Assembly: GCA_900767815.1 (NCBI GenBank)
Contig: CAAGAM010000020.1
Location: 26,058 to 90,057 of the forward strand
Direction: 5' to 3'
Source of the DNA: Clostridia bacterium
GTDB taxonomy: Bacteria; Bacillota; Clostridia; Christensenellales; Borkfalkiaceae
Length of the DNA: 64,000 nt
Shown: piece by piece, positions 27,201-35,326 of the stretch
Position numbering within the stretch: position 1 is the first letter of the stretch
Layout of the letters: the number at the start of each line of letters is the position of its first letter
Notes under the pieces: generated by a model
What the model saw: the letters and a program-made list of their open reading frames with translations, nothing else
Database searches by the model: none
What the model was told of the DNA's origin: nothing
Made by a program: the position numbers and the translations under genes

Positions 27201-28734
27201 AAACGCGTTTAATAACGTACCGCTTGAAAGCGTAACGTTCGGCGCGCTCAGGTACGTCGGGAAATACGCGTTCTCCGGAACGAAGCTTGAAGAAGTGGAA
27301 CTTCCCGCAAGTTTCGATTCGGTCGCATACGAATACAAGTGGAACGATTACGACGAAAAGGGCAGACTTACGGAAGTGCGCGTCCGCAAAGAAACGTCGT
27401 ATGGCGAAGGCGCGTTTGCGAACATAAAAACGCTTAAGAGTATAACGGCAAACGGTAAAAACATTTATTCGGAATCCGGCGTATTATTAGCGAAAACGGC
27501 AGACGGAATCGTGGTGTTGCAGTATCCGACGAAGAAGGAAGGCGAAAGCTATATAACACCGGACGGAACGGTGGCAATAGCCGACAGCGCGTTTGAAAAC
27601 GTAGAGAATCTGAAAGAGATAGAGTTTTCGCATACGATGAAGAAAGTCGGGATCTACGCATTTTACAAAAGTTCCGTAACGAAATACACGTTCAACAGTG
27701 TGGAAGCGCCGGAACTCATGTCGGAATATGTAGACGCGAGCGCGATTGCCGACAATACGATCGAGAAGGTACTGTTCGGACGCGGCTCAACGAGTTATTT
27801 AGGCGCGACGATTTACTACGCAAACTTTTTTGATTACGTGGCGAAGCGAATATACAACGATGTATTCACTGCCGCATACAAGACGGCGGATTTCGGACTG
27901 ACGGCAATAATACCGAAGAACGGAACGGGCTATGACAATCAGGTCTGGGCGAACTTCTTCACGATCGAGAAGACGGAAGAAAACAAAGCGGACGAGACGA
28001 CGAACGCGTTCAAACAAGCGCTGGCGAAAGTAAAAGCCGAAAAGAGTGTGGCAGAAATCTCGGCGGCAGCGACGAAGGCGGAGATCGAAAAAATATCCGA
28101 ACTTGCGGAACAAGCCAGAGAAGCATTTAATCTGATCGGAAAACCGGAACAGCTTGAGCTGGTAGAGGGCGAACTGGAAGAGCTGACGACGTATGAAAGC
28201 GCGCTGAGAGCGAAAAAAGCGGAGCTTGGAGAAGCGGTAAAAGTCAAAGAGTTCATGATATCGTCGTCGCCGAAAAAGATAAGATACGTATCGGGCGAAA
28301 GTTTTGACGGAACAGGGATGGTGTTGAAGCTTATATTCGAAGACAAATCCGAACTTGTCGTAAAAGACTACGTCGTAGATAAAACGGTATTGAAATACGG
28401 CGATGACAGAATTGTTATAAGTTGTGAATACGACGGAGAAAAATACACTGTCGAACAGCTTCTTAACGTAGAGCGCGCAAGCGAAAGCGGCAGCGATAGC
28501 GAAAGCGGCAGCGAGAGCGGCAGTGAGAGCGAGCCGAGCGAAAGCACGTCGGGCGAAGAAAGCGGCAGCGAGCCGGGAAGCGGAAACGAATCCGGACAAA
28601 ACAAAGGATGCGCGGCGGTGTTTGGAATAGTCGGCGGAATTGCGGCGGCGATAGTCGCAGCGGTAGCAGTGGCGGCAATTATGTTTACCAAAAAGAAAAA
28701 GTCGAACGGAAAAGAGGCGGACGATGAAAGATAA
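21247..28734 (+). CDS. Surface subtilisin-family (S8) protease with PA, Ig-like and BspA-type LRR domains
   Basis: A 2495-residue secreted protein. In order: signal peptide (1-39), an inhibitor I9-like propeptide (about 75-175), and the S8 catalytic domain with Asp216, His289, oxyanion Asn403 and Ser645 all present. A PA-type domain (about 450-600) is inserted before the serine motif G-T-S-M-A-A-P. Fn3-like regions follow, then a Big2-type Ig domain (about 1300-1385) and a long run of LRR_5 (BspA) repeats (about 1395-2160). The end has another Ig-like domain (2330-2408), a Ser/Gly/Glu linker and a membrane helix (2453-2481) with a Lys-rich tail. There is no LPxTG motif, so the anchor is the helix. 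The layout recalls lactocepin and C5a-peptidase enzymes. Start set by AGGAG six bases upstream. Its end overlaps the next gene by 11 bp; downstream genes import peptides. Confidence 0.9.
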   Translation: MNKRKRKAIGIIQAVMAIALCIAMGTTAAYPNNSKATAEMVGKTISGSLIKTDKDASELRSKYFSSDVVKTSAKTYEGKRWIIVGLEGGDLYSAYKTEGAADEEFSEYVSSGRGISLKNAIDREHSEFLKKLDAKGIKYDYKYSYSVLNNGVALKVDADGYNAISKMSEVKSIEFSERYAEPQVAVKNDANVYTTGIYDSSDITEKGEGMVVAVLDTGLDYSHEAFQTMPKSPSWSKADVAEKIANAKADGKTFYAKADVNDVYYNAKIPYAYDYADDDADVYPSYSTHGTHVAGIVAGKSDYVVNEETNEKFIGVAPEAQLVICKVFTDNLDSDGLGGADTIDIISAVSDCVALGVDVINMSLGSSAGFAKESDDNENDRLLNKIYASVKEAGISLVVAASNDFSSGYGGGNGTNLATNPDSGTVGSPSTYDSALSVASINGQKSAYIQANDDENQVAFITEASDGDGNELHFVEQLYKLAGKTSGELRYKYVVIGGVGRATNYTTRLKKELQDKGEYDGTIALVKRGDTTFEEKVRNAMDAGADAVIIYNNVSGTIRMSLGEVNNPVPTCAITMDAGKKIVEGARRNVGVMQINSTFEAGPFMSDFSSWGPMPDLQLKPEITAHGGEITSAVPGGYDVYSGTSMAAPNMAGAIALLRQNLKKQGLSGKELTARVNQVLMSTATIAKNAEDNPYSPRKQGAGLAGIKNAIETESYITVNDKDGNVRDKTKIELYDDKAKTGVYEFEFTINNISGNEETYSPKVYVMTETLASDNKTVAEKADMLDDSTIEIWKDGVKTDGNITVPENGTTTVKVRITLSAATKSKLDKNFKNGMYIEGFVSLTGEGDTKVTIGLPYLAFYGDWNDAPLFDYSIYDIAESEKDTSIPAEDKLKASAAETRVLGRYFDDKYIIALGSYLYSMSETDVQIYAEKEKAAVSIFDEENDRTIYEVYMVYAGLLRGANTMEIEVKDSATGEVLFQKTQKKVSKSYAAGGSNRGAAITLEIDPKEWNLKNNSTYEVRLKGTLDYAGGENANNNEFDFTFTIDYEAPQILDYRIRFDPYTENKKVKYNIYMDVDVQDNQYVMDVMPCYVRDDKGTNRLTLATEYPVPVYGGKGEKSTVTIDITDYYETLVKSGEMYLTVEDYAMNQTMYKVSLENATEYPEGVTLSTADGKLRETGETETGKDSDGTEYKYPVYDLELSRNELYAATVATTPDATMSQTLSWVSADGSEKVAVKGTEIYAKASGNATLYLKSGTGTDATTYAKLNVYVGSAEMSQAVIDKIELESVFNASNYVTDIDGGATLTIHPNQTIQIKPSVSPWYITDVEYKYTSSNVNLITVDELGNITAGNRKGNASVTVTVTDKRAGMSKTMKKTVQVTVGDIYRISNYTLYDYYGGENCEIPKDKNVMYLDEDCFKNNTTIKRIVLPGTLTEIPKNAFEGCVNLEEVVIPSQLTTINEGAFKNCKQLKKITLIKFTDRENVVHDEYYGALTVGKSAFENCTKLTDIENSGRLTTAYDSAFAGCTSLKSIDITELRVTGREVFRGCTALETVNTSEYTNIGESMFEGCTSLRSFTYYGTYLKAGVFMGCTNMTQIIFATKESFNGIGTSALAETKIESVKLPSGKYTVEENAFGGCKLLKTLDIDEAEVEFAQKAFAGAIRFESGKTSGFRVNGTANGENAKYKTVDGVLYNREMTKLIAVPEQTSEYELPATVTELGAGSMSGLAITGTIDLGNVTKLGAYALSSSGYTSVKLNPGIKTIPEGLFAGMAKLKTVEGIEAVEEIGAYAFRNSGVESIEFPKLKKIGEYAFGNAKLKTITAENLEEIGANAFASTRLTAARFAKASKLGERAFENCTTLREVTLGGVTETGAYVFRNTPNLESVEYGAGTTEIGAYAFYSTRVRSNLRRVKFTNVAKISEFAFYNSGALEALDLSGTTEIGDYAFYGCAGLKAVNFGTVEKIGAGAFSGTNITTAELTKATEIGANAFNNVPLESVTFGALRYVGKYAFSGTKLEEVELPASFDSVAYEYKWNDYDEKGRLTEVRVRKETSYGEGAFANIKTLKSITANGKNIYSESGVLLAKTADGIVVLQYPTKKEGESYITPDGTVAIADSAFENVENLKEIEFSHTMKKVGIYAFYKSSVTKYTFNSVEAPELMSEYVDASAIADNTIEKVLFGRGSTSYLGATIYYANFFDYVAKRIYNDVFTAAYKTADFGLTAIIPKNGTGYDNQVWANFFTIEKTEENKADETTNAFKQALAKVKAEKSVAEISAAATKAEIEKISELAEQAREAFNLIGKPEQLELVEGELEELTTYESALRAKKAELGEAVKVKEFMISSSPKKIRYVSGESFDGTGMVLKLIFEDKSELVVKDYVVDKTVLKYGDDRIVISCEYDGEKYTVEQLLNVERASESGSDSESGSESGSESEPSESTSGEESGSEPGSGNESGQNKGCAAVFGIVGGIAAAIVAAVAVAAIMFTKKKKSNGKEADDER

Positions 28735-29866
28735 AACGAAGAAAAAGAAGACGTTGCCGATTTTGGTGTTCGGTATGGTTGCGTGTATAATGTGCCTGTT
28801 GCTCGCGTCGTGCGGAAAAACGGAAGCGAAACAGTATGATTGCCTTGTGACGTTTGATTATAACGTCGGGACCATAGAAGCGAACTATAAAAACCAATAT
28901 CTGGGAGTAAAGAAAGGGTCTTTAGTGGGATTAAAACCCGGAGACCGTTCGGATTTTGAAGAAGCGACGATCCGTGGATATTATCTGGAAGCGTGGTACA
29001 CGGCCAAAACGGATGAAGCCGGCAACGTTGTAAAAGATGCGACGACGGGCAGGGTGGAACCCGGCGAGAAATGGGATTTCGAGACGATGACGGTGGAAAG
29101 CGATCTTACGCTTTACGCAAATCTTATCCGCGTGGCAGAGATGAAGTATGTAGACGTTGACGTATACGTGGAAAATCCCGAAGCGGAAGGAGCGGTGTTA
29201 TCCGTAAAAAGCGACAGACCCGGGACCCGCAGAGCGAAGCCGAGCAGTGTGTTGGCTCCGAAGAAGAGCGGGTATACGCTGTTGGAGTATTATAAAGACG
29301 CGGAATGCACGGAAGTGTTCGAATGGCCGTACATTGTAACGACGGAAGACGTAACGGTATACGTAAAATTCATAGAAGGAGACTGGGCGATCGTAAGGAC
29401 GGCGAAAGAGCTGATATCGGCAATAGTGGGACAGAAGAATATTTATCTCGTAAACGATATAGATTTTGCCGGAACGGATTGGGCGCGAAACGATTACAAC
29501 GCAGAGTTCAACGGAAACGGACACACAGTCAGGAATATATCTTACAAGCGAGTATGCACGAAGAACGTCAAGGATTCGGGGTTATTCGGAACGCTTAAGA
29601 GCGGAGCGAACATACACGACGTAATATTCGAGAACGTGAAACTCGAGTTTAAAGTGGCGTTAGGAGACCATAAATCCGGATTTATCGCGTATGCGGCAGA
29701 ACAAGGCGCAAAGCTCACGAACGTAACGATAAGCGGAACGTTGTATTACGATTACGGTACAAGCGTAGGCTCGGAGTATAATACGTGGATAATGGAAGAC
29801 AAATCGACGAGTACGGACTGCGATTACAGTAAAGTAACGGCGGTCGAAACGAAGATAAAGGATTAA
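28724..29866 (+). CDS. InlB/GLUG-type surface lipoprotein
   Basis: A 380-residue predicted lipoprotein: lipobox Leu-Ala-Ser-Cys (Cys at about 30), then two InlB-like repeats (about 40-130 and 135-215, with W-Y and L-Y-A-N endings). A short right-handed beta-helix or GLUG-type segment follows (about 225-340: F-N-G-N-G-H-T-V, then S-G-L-F-G-T-L). Such parts mediate surface contact. It starts inside the end of the protease gene (11-bp overlap) and lies 46 bp before oppA, so it is probably co-expressed as an accessory to the protease or the peptide-binding protein. Its exact role is unknown. Confidence 0.75.
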   Translation: MKDKTKKKKTLPILVFGMVACIMCLLLASCGKTEAKQYDCLVTFDYNVGTIEANYKNQYLGVKKGSLVGLKPGDRSDFEEATIRGYYLEAWYTAKTDEAGNVVKDATTGRVEPGEKWDFETMTVESDLTLYANLIRVAEMKYVDVDVYVENPEAEGAVLSVKSDRPGTRRAKPSSVLAPKKSGYTLLEYYKDAECTEVFEWPYIVTTEDVTVYVKFIEGDWAIVRTAKELISAIVGQKNIYLVNDIDFAGTDWARNDYNAEFNGNGHTVRNISYKRVCTKNVKDSGLFGTLKSGANIHDVIFENVKLEFKVALGDHKSGFIAYAAEQGAKLTNVTISGTLYYDYGTSVGSEYNTWIMEDKSTSTDCDYSKVTAVETKIKD

Positions 29867-29912
29867 AAAAGAAAATTAAGATATACAAAAAACAGAAAAA
29901 GGAGCAGGAACA

Positions 29913-32555
29913 ATGAAGATAGCAAAGAAGCTAACGGCAATAACAATGGCGTGTTTATTCGCGGTCTGCAGTATGGGAGTTATGACGTCGTGCAAACCGA
30001 AGGACGGATCGACGAGCGAAAACCCGACCGAATCGACGAATACTCCGAACGAAAGCAATCGTCCGGAACAGAAATACGATCCGGAAACGAGACCGCTCAC
30101 GATGAGCATCTCAACGCCGGACGGGGTATTCAGCCCGTATTTCTCGACGTCCGCCTACGATTCGACGATAACGGGAATGACGCAGATCGGCATGCTCAGC
30201 ACGGATCATCAGGGCAACATCGTGTGCGGAGACAACGAACCGACGGTAGCAAAGGATTATACGATAACCCAGGGCACGGAAACGACGACGTACGAATTTC
30301 TTATAAAGAACGGAATCAAGTATTCGGACGGAGAGCCGCTCACGATAAAAGACGTCTTGTTCAATCTTTACACATATCTCGACCCGGCGTATACAGGCTC
30401 GTCGACGATATATTCTACGGATATAGTCGGGCTAAAGAGTTATCGTCAACAGCAGGCGGTAGCAGGCGACGAAGAAGCCTTCGAGCAGCAGTTCGTGGAT
30501 GAAGCGAACATCAGAATCCAGAACCTGATAGATTTTGTAAAATACACGTATCCCGGCACGAAAGAGGACGACAGACCGTCGGACAGTTGGAGTGAGGAAG
30601 AAAAAGCGTCGTTAACGAAGGATTTTGCGACTGTAGCGGCAAAATTCAAGGAAGAGCTTACGACGGACTGGAACTCTATAGACAAAGAGTCGTATAAAGA
30701 CTGGAATTTCACGGAAGTATGGCAAATCTTTATGTATAACGACGGCGGAATGAGCGAGTTATTGCAAACGACGGCGGACGGAAAATTATATAAAGACGAA
30801 AACGGGAATTACAAGCTTGACGAAACGGAAGCGAAAGATTTCTACGACACGTCAATAAAGCCGTATATAGACGAGCATAAAGAACTTAAAGCGGAAGACG
30901 CGGTAAAGGAATTTTGCATAAACAGCGTATTCGGGTCGTATTTCACGGTACAGGGAGACGGATACGATATGACTGCGACGTCAGGAGATAAAATCACGAC
31001 GATCGTAAAATATTGGGGAACTGCAACGACGATCCTGGATTTATTCACGGCTGAAGCCAAGAGTGCGTACTTTGCGGGCAGCGAAAAAGCGGTACCGAAC
31101 ATCAGCGGAATCACGACGCGAAAAGAAAAAAGCAGATTCAACGGGAAGTCATTGGACGGAGAATACGACGTACTTACAATTAAAATCAACGGAGTAGATC
31201 CGAAGGCGATATACAATTTTGCATTCACGGTTGCACCGATGCATTACTATTCGACAACGTCGTGGACGCATCCGAAGACGGGCAAGACGAAGAATTATAT
31301 AGCGTCGTTCAACGGCACGACGGAATTCGGTCTGGAATTCGGAACGATCGAGTTCATGAACGAAGTAATCAACGCGAAGGCGAAAGTGGGACTTCCGATG
31401 GGAGCGGGAGCATACATGGCGTCAAACGCGACGGGCAGCGGAAAAGTAACGAGCGATAATTTTTTCAACAACAATTTCGTATATTACGAGAGGAACCCGT
31501 ATTTTGAAACGGTAGGCAGCGGGTTATCGAACGCGAAAATCAAGTATATAAAATATAAGGTAGTAGAAACAGATCAAACGATCAATGCATTAGCGAACGG
31601 CGATATTGATTACGGAGATCCGAGCGCGACGCAGGAAAACATCCAGGCAGTGCAGGAAGCGAAACTCGGGCACGTAGAGATAATGACGAGCGGATACGGA
31701 TACGTCGGAATCAACCCGAGATTTGTTCCGAATATCAACGTAAGACGAGCGATCATGAAAGCGTTCGACACAGAACTGATAACAAGTAACTATTATAAAG
31801 GCGGACTTGCGCAGATTATATACAGACCGATGTCCACAACGAGCTGGGCATATCCGAAGGGAGTAGGCGTATACAAGAACGGCGACTTGAACTACGCGTT
31901 CGATTCGACGGGAGCGGAGATAGAAGCACTGGTAAAAGCCGCGGGATACACGAAGAACTCTCAGGGCGTGTACGAAAAGACGGTGGAAGGCTTCGGCAAA
32001 GATACGCTCAACTACAAATTCACTATAGCCGGCGCATCAACCGACCACCCGGCATATGCGATGTTCTTAAAAGCTCAGAACATATTGAACAGCGTAGGAT
32101 TCGACGTAAAGGTAGTAACGTCTCAGACGGCGTTAAGCGATTTGTCGGCGGGAAAACTTGCGGTCTGGGCAGCGGCATGGGGGTCGACGATTGATCCCGA
32201 CATGTATCAGGTATACCATATCGATTCGCAGGCAAGTTCGACGAACAACTGGGGATATAAGCAGATAAAAGCAGGCAAGAACAGCACGTATCAGACAGAA
32301 TACAAATTGGTAACGGATCTCAGTGAATTGATAGATGCGGGCAGGGCGACGACGGATACAGAGGAAAGGAAGTATATCTATTCGCAGGCACTCGATTTGA
32401 TTATGGAATTAGCGGTAGAATTCCCGACGTATCAGAGAAACGATATGTCGGCGTTCAACAAAACGGTACTGGACGAATCGACGATGACGCCGGCGGATCA
32501 AAGATCGCCATACAACGGACTTCTTTCGAGGATCTGGGAATTGAATTATCTGTAA
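29913..32555 (+). CDS. oppA: Oligopeptide ABC transporter substrate-binding lipoprotein (enlarged OppA)
   Basis: An 880-residue SBP family 5 (OppA/DppA) lipoprotein: lipobox Met-Thr-Ser-Cys (Cys at about 27), a Ser/Asn/Glu linker, then the cluster C peptide-binding fold. Recognisable parts are S-T-P-D-G-V-F-S-P-Y-F near 70, I-K-D-V-L-F-N-L-Y near 145, and the late stretches with N-V-R-R-A-I-M-K-A-F and D-P-D-M-Y. Typical family members have about 530-600 residues; here roughly 300 extra residues lie between the first lobe and the hinge (about 165-430). The insertion is unexplained. Ribosome site AAAAAGGAG. It is followed by a stem-loop and the permease genes. Confidence 0.85.
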   Translation: MKIAKKLTAITMACLFAVCSMGVMTSCKPKDGSTSENPTESTNTPNESNRPEQKYDPETRPLTMSISTPDGVFSPYFSTSAYDSTITGMTQIGMLSTDHQGNIVCGDNEPTVAKDYTITQGTETTTYEFLIKNGIKYSDGEPLTIKDVLFNLYTYLDPAYTGSSTIYSTDIVGLKSYRQQQAVAGDEEAFEQQFVDEANIRIQNLIDFVKYTYPGTKEDDRPSDSWSEEEKASLTKDFATVAAKFKEELTTDWNSIDKESYKDWNFTEVWQIFMYNDGGMSELLQTTADGKLYKDENGNYKLDETEAKDFYDTSIKPYIDEHKELKAEDAVKEFCINSVFGSYFTVQGDGYDMTATSGDKITTIVKYWGTATTILDLFTAEAKSAYFAGSEKAVPNISGITTRKEKSRFNGKSLDGEYDVLTIKINGVDPKAIYNFAFTVAPMHYYSTTSWTHPKTGKTKNYIASFNGTTEFGLEFGTIEFMNEVINAKAKVGLPMGAGAYMASNATGSGKVTSDNFFNNNFVYYERNPYFETVGSGLSNAKIKYIKYKVVETDQTINALANGDIDYGDPSATQENIQAVQEAKLGHVEIMTSGYGYVGINPRFVPNINVRRAIMKAFDTELITSNYYKGGLAQIIYRPMSTTSWAYPKGVGVYKNGDLNYAFDSTGAEIEALVKAAGYTKNSQGVYEKTVEGFGKDTLNYKFTIAGASTDHPAYAMFLKAQNILNSVGFDVKVVTSQTALSDLSAGKLAVWAAAWGSTIDPDMYQVYHIDSQASSTNNWGYKQIKAGKNSTYQTEYKLVTDLSELIDAGRATTDTEERKYIYSQALDLIMELAVEFPTYQRNDMSAFNKTVLDESTMTPADQRSPYNGLLSRIWELNYL

Positions 32556-32615
32556 GAAGAAAGAACAGACATAAGCATGCATACGGGAAGAACCGAAATG
32601 CGAAACGAAAAAAGA

Positions 32616-32647
32616 CGCGCCGCGAAACAAGAGAAAGAAGCGGCGCG
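32616..32647 (+). promoter_or_regulatory. Intercistronic stem-loop between oppA and oppB
   Basis: A perfect 8-bp GC-only stem (32616-32623 with 32640-32647) has a purine-rich loop and no T run. Such stem-loops after binding-protein genes often stabilise the upstream message and lower expression of the permease genes. That role is inferred here. Confidence 0.6.
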
Positions 32648-32662
32648 GCAGGACATTAACCT

Positions 32663-34153
32663 ATGGATATGTTAAAATATGTAGTAAAAAGATTGCTGAT
32701 ATCCGTATTGATACTGTTCGGAGTGTCGGTAATAATTTACTCGCTTGCAAGGATGATGCCGACGGACTACGTTGATCAGCAGTATTCCTCGGCGGTGTCG
32801 CAAGGTACGATGAAGCAAGAGGACGTAGACCGAATCAAGGAATTATACGGTTTGTCGATGCCCGACGCCTATCTTAAGATAAAGCCGGGCGAAGGGAGCG
32901 GATTTGCGGACAAGACCTTTACCAAAAACACTAAAAAAGTAACCTACGAAGAAGACGTGACGTTGGGGCTTAAAAGCTATGCGGAGTGGTACTCGGGAGA
33001 TTACGACGGTGCGCATAACACAAGGCTCGTATTAACCGCGGAAAAAGATAAAGACGGCGCATATACGAACAAAGGGACGTATACGATATACAAAGTCGAA
33101 AGCAAAGGCGCGAACGTATCCGGCGAAACGGCGACGGAGAGTACGAACGGAAGCGAAAGCGAGAGTGCAAGCGATAACAGGCTCATAACGCTCGATGAAG
33201 TATTAACGGTAGTGGAAAGCGGGACGTGGCAGATGGAAGAAATCGCCGACGAAAACGATTTTACGACGATAAGAAGTCTCACGTTTCAGAAAAAAGACGG
33301 GACGACGATGACGGTGAGCGTAGAATATAAAGAAGCGTCGGGATGGAACAAATTCGGCGCGATACTCGGCGGATATTTTACCTGGCTCGGGAATATGCTC
33401 AAAGGCGACCTCGGAATGTCGTTCAAGTATAAAAAACCCGTAAAGGACGTAATCACGCAGAATATGGGTATATCGTTCGCGATAGCGTTTGTAGCGACGG
33501 TGTTACAGTTTCTTATAGCGATACCGCTCGGAATCAAAGCGGCGGTGCATCAATACGGCGTAGTGGACTACACGGTAACGGTGTTCGCGATGATAGGAAT
33601 ATCGCTTCCGACGTTCTTTCTGGCGGCTCTCGCGATAAGGCTATTCGCGGTACAGCTCGGGTGGTTCGAAGTCGGCGGCATAGCATCGGGCTCGCTCCCG
33701 ATGGATGCGACGTGGTTGCAGCGACTCGGCGATACGCTCTGGCACATGGTGCTTCCGATGTCGGTTCTGGTAATATTGTCCATAGGGTCGCTCATGCGAT
33801 ATACGAGAACGAATACGCTTGAAGCCTTGAAGGCAGACTACGTAAGAACGGCGAGAGCAAAAGGCTTGAGCGAACGTAAGGTAATATACAAACACGTATT
33901 CAGAAACACGATGATACCGCTCGTAACGATGATGGCGGGAATACTCCCGAGCTTATTCGGCGGCGCGATGATAACCGAAACGGTGTTCAGTATCCCCGGT
34001 ATCGGTAAACTCGCATACGACGCGCTCGTCGTAGCGGATATACCGTTCATCATGGGATATAACATGTTTATATCCGTGCTTACGGTAATAGGAACGCTTT
34101 TAAGCGATCTTATGTACGCGGTGGTAGACCCGAGAGTAAAGCTCGGCAAGTAA
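32663..34153 (+). CDS. oppB: Oligopeptide ABC transporter permease OppB with large extracellular insertion
   Basis: A 496-residue permease. The N-terminal helix and the segment up to about residue 73 match OppB/DppB, as does the part from about 235 on: W-L-G-N-M-L-K-G-D-L-G, five helices, and the EAA loop with R-T-A-R-A-K-G-L. Between them is a 160-residue hydrophilic insertion rich in Lys, Glu, Thr and Ser, which by topology faces outside. Family length is normally 305-340. The insertion may dock the enlarged OppA or another surface protein. Followed after 10 bp by oppC. Confidence 0.85.
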   Translation: MDMLKYVVKRLLISVLILFGVSVIIYSLARMMPTDYVDQQYSSAVSQGTMKQEDVDRIKELYGLSMPDAYLKIKPGEGSGFADKTFTKNTKKVTYEEDVTLGLKSYAEWYSGDYDGAHNTRLVLTAEKDKDGAYTNKGTYTIYKVESKGANVSGETATESTNGSESESASDNRLITLDEVLTVVESGTWQMEEIADENDFTTIRSLTFQKKDGTTMTVSVEYKEASGWNKFGAILGGYFTWLGNMLKGDLGMSFKYKKPVKDVITQNMGISFAIAFVATVLQFLIAIPLGIKAAVHQYGVVDYTVTVFAMIGISLPTFFLAALAIRLFAVQLGWFEVGGIASGSLPMDATWLQRLGDTLWHMVLPMSVLVILSIGSLMRYTRTNTLEALKADYVRTARAKGLSERKVIYKHVFRNTMIPLVTMMAGILPSLFGGAMITETVFSIPGIGKLAYDALVVADIPFIMGYNMFISVLTVIGTLLSDLMYAVVDPRVKLGK

Positions 34154-34163
34154 GGAGAGAGGT

Positions 34164-35318
34164 ATGGAAGAAAAAGAAAAAGACTTAATAGTGAACAATC
34201 CGACCGACACTCTTTACGGCGTAGAAAACAGAGTGGAAACGCTCGTTAATGCCGATTCGGACGAGATAAAAACTCTTCTTGCGGACAAAAACGCGTTCGG
34301 GGCATACAAAGAGACGAAAGACGAAACAAGCACGGAGGAAGTAACGAGCAGAACGTTAAGTCCCGGAATGATAGTATTAAAGAGATTTTTCCGTTCGAAA
34401 CTCTCGATGACCGGTCTTATAATGCTTATCGTGCTTTTCGTGTTTTCGTTTTTAGGTCCTCTGCTTCCTTTTTCCTGCATATGGAAGGAAAGAGAATCGG
34501 ACGAATCGAAGAAAGTAACGGAAGAATACGCCGTGCCGATAGAAAATCCTACGTACGGAAAAACACCGGTATACATCGTCACGTACTCGGAACCGACGAA
34601 CTATCTGAAACCTTCATGGGACCACCTGTTGGGCACAGATGACAAGGGATTCGACGTGTTTTCGAGATTGATGTACGGCGGGAGAGTATCGCTGACGGTC
34701 GGGTTTGTGGTAATAATACTCGAAACGCTGTTAGGCGTGCTGCTCGGCGGCCTGGCAGGCTATTTCGGACGCTGGGTAGATCAGGTAATAATGCGAATAG
34801 TGGATATATTTAACTGTGTTCCGACGTTACCGATGATGATGATAATAGGCGTGGCGTTGGACGCGAAGGACGTGACGGGTCCGGCGAAGTTATATATAAT
34901 GATGGCGATGCTTACGTTATTCGGCTGGGCGGGAACGGCAAGGCTCGTAAGAGGACAGATATTGTCGTTAAGAGAGCAGGATTTCATGCTCAGCGCCGAA
35001 GCGAGCGGCTTGCCCGTATGGAGAAAAATATTCAAGCACTTAATTCCCAACGTAATGCCGCAGCTTATAGTGTCTATGACGTTAGGCTTGGGCGGGATAA
35101 TCTTAACGGAAGCGACGCTCGGATATTTAGGAATAGGACTTCCCGCGGAGTACGCAACGTGGGGTAATATGATAAACGCCGCAGCAAACAACACGGCGTT
35201 GAGGCTCTATCCCAATCTTTGGATATCTCCGGGAATTTGTATCGTACTTGCGGTGCTTGCGTTCAACTTTGTGGGCGACGGACTCCGCGACGCATACGAT
35301 CCTAAGGCAATGAGGTAA
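34164..35318 (+). CDS. oppC: Oligopeptide ABC transporter permease OppC
   Basis: A 384-residue permease: a 65-residue acidic cytoplasmic N-terminal extension, first helix (about 83-103), an extracellular loop of about 60 residues with the family motif L-G-T-D-D-K-G-F-D-V-F-S-R, then five helices and the EAA loop (S-A-E-A-S-G-L-P). It pairs with OppB to form the channel. Ribosome site GGAGAGAGG overlaps the end of oppB. Slightly longer than usual (about 300), because of the N-terminal extension. Confidence 0.9.
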   Translation: MEEKEKDLIVNNPTDTLYGVENRVETLVNADSDEIKTLLADKNAFGAYKETKDETSTEEVTSRTLSPGMIVLKRFFRSKLSMTGLIMLIVLFVFSFLGPLLPFSCIWKERESDESKKVTEEYAVPIENPTYGKTPVYIVTYSEPTNYLKPSWDHLLGTDDKGFDVFSRLMYGGRVSLTVGFVVIILETLLGVLLGGLAGYFGRWVDQVIMRIVDIFNCVPTLPMMMIIGVALDAKDVTGPAKLYIMMAMLTLFGWAGTARLVRGQILSLREQDFMLSAEASGLPVWRKIFKHLIPNVMPQLIVSMTLGLGGIILTEATLGYLGIGLPAEYATWGNMINAAANNTALRLYPNLWISPGICIVLAVLAFNFVGDGLRDAYDPKAMR

Positions 35319-35326
35319 GGAAAAAC

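Noticed and set aside
28440..28734. Sortase anchoring of the protease
   Set aside because: No LPxTG-like motif precedes the C-terminal helix; a plain membrane anchor fits better.
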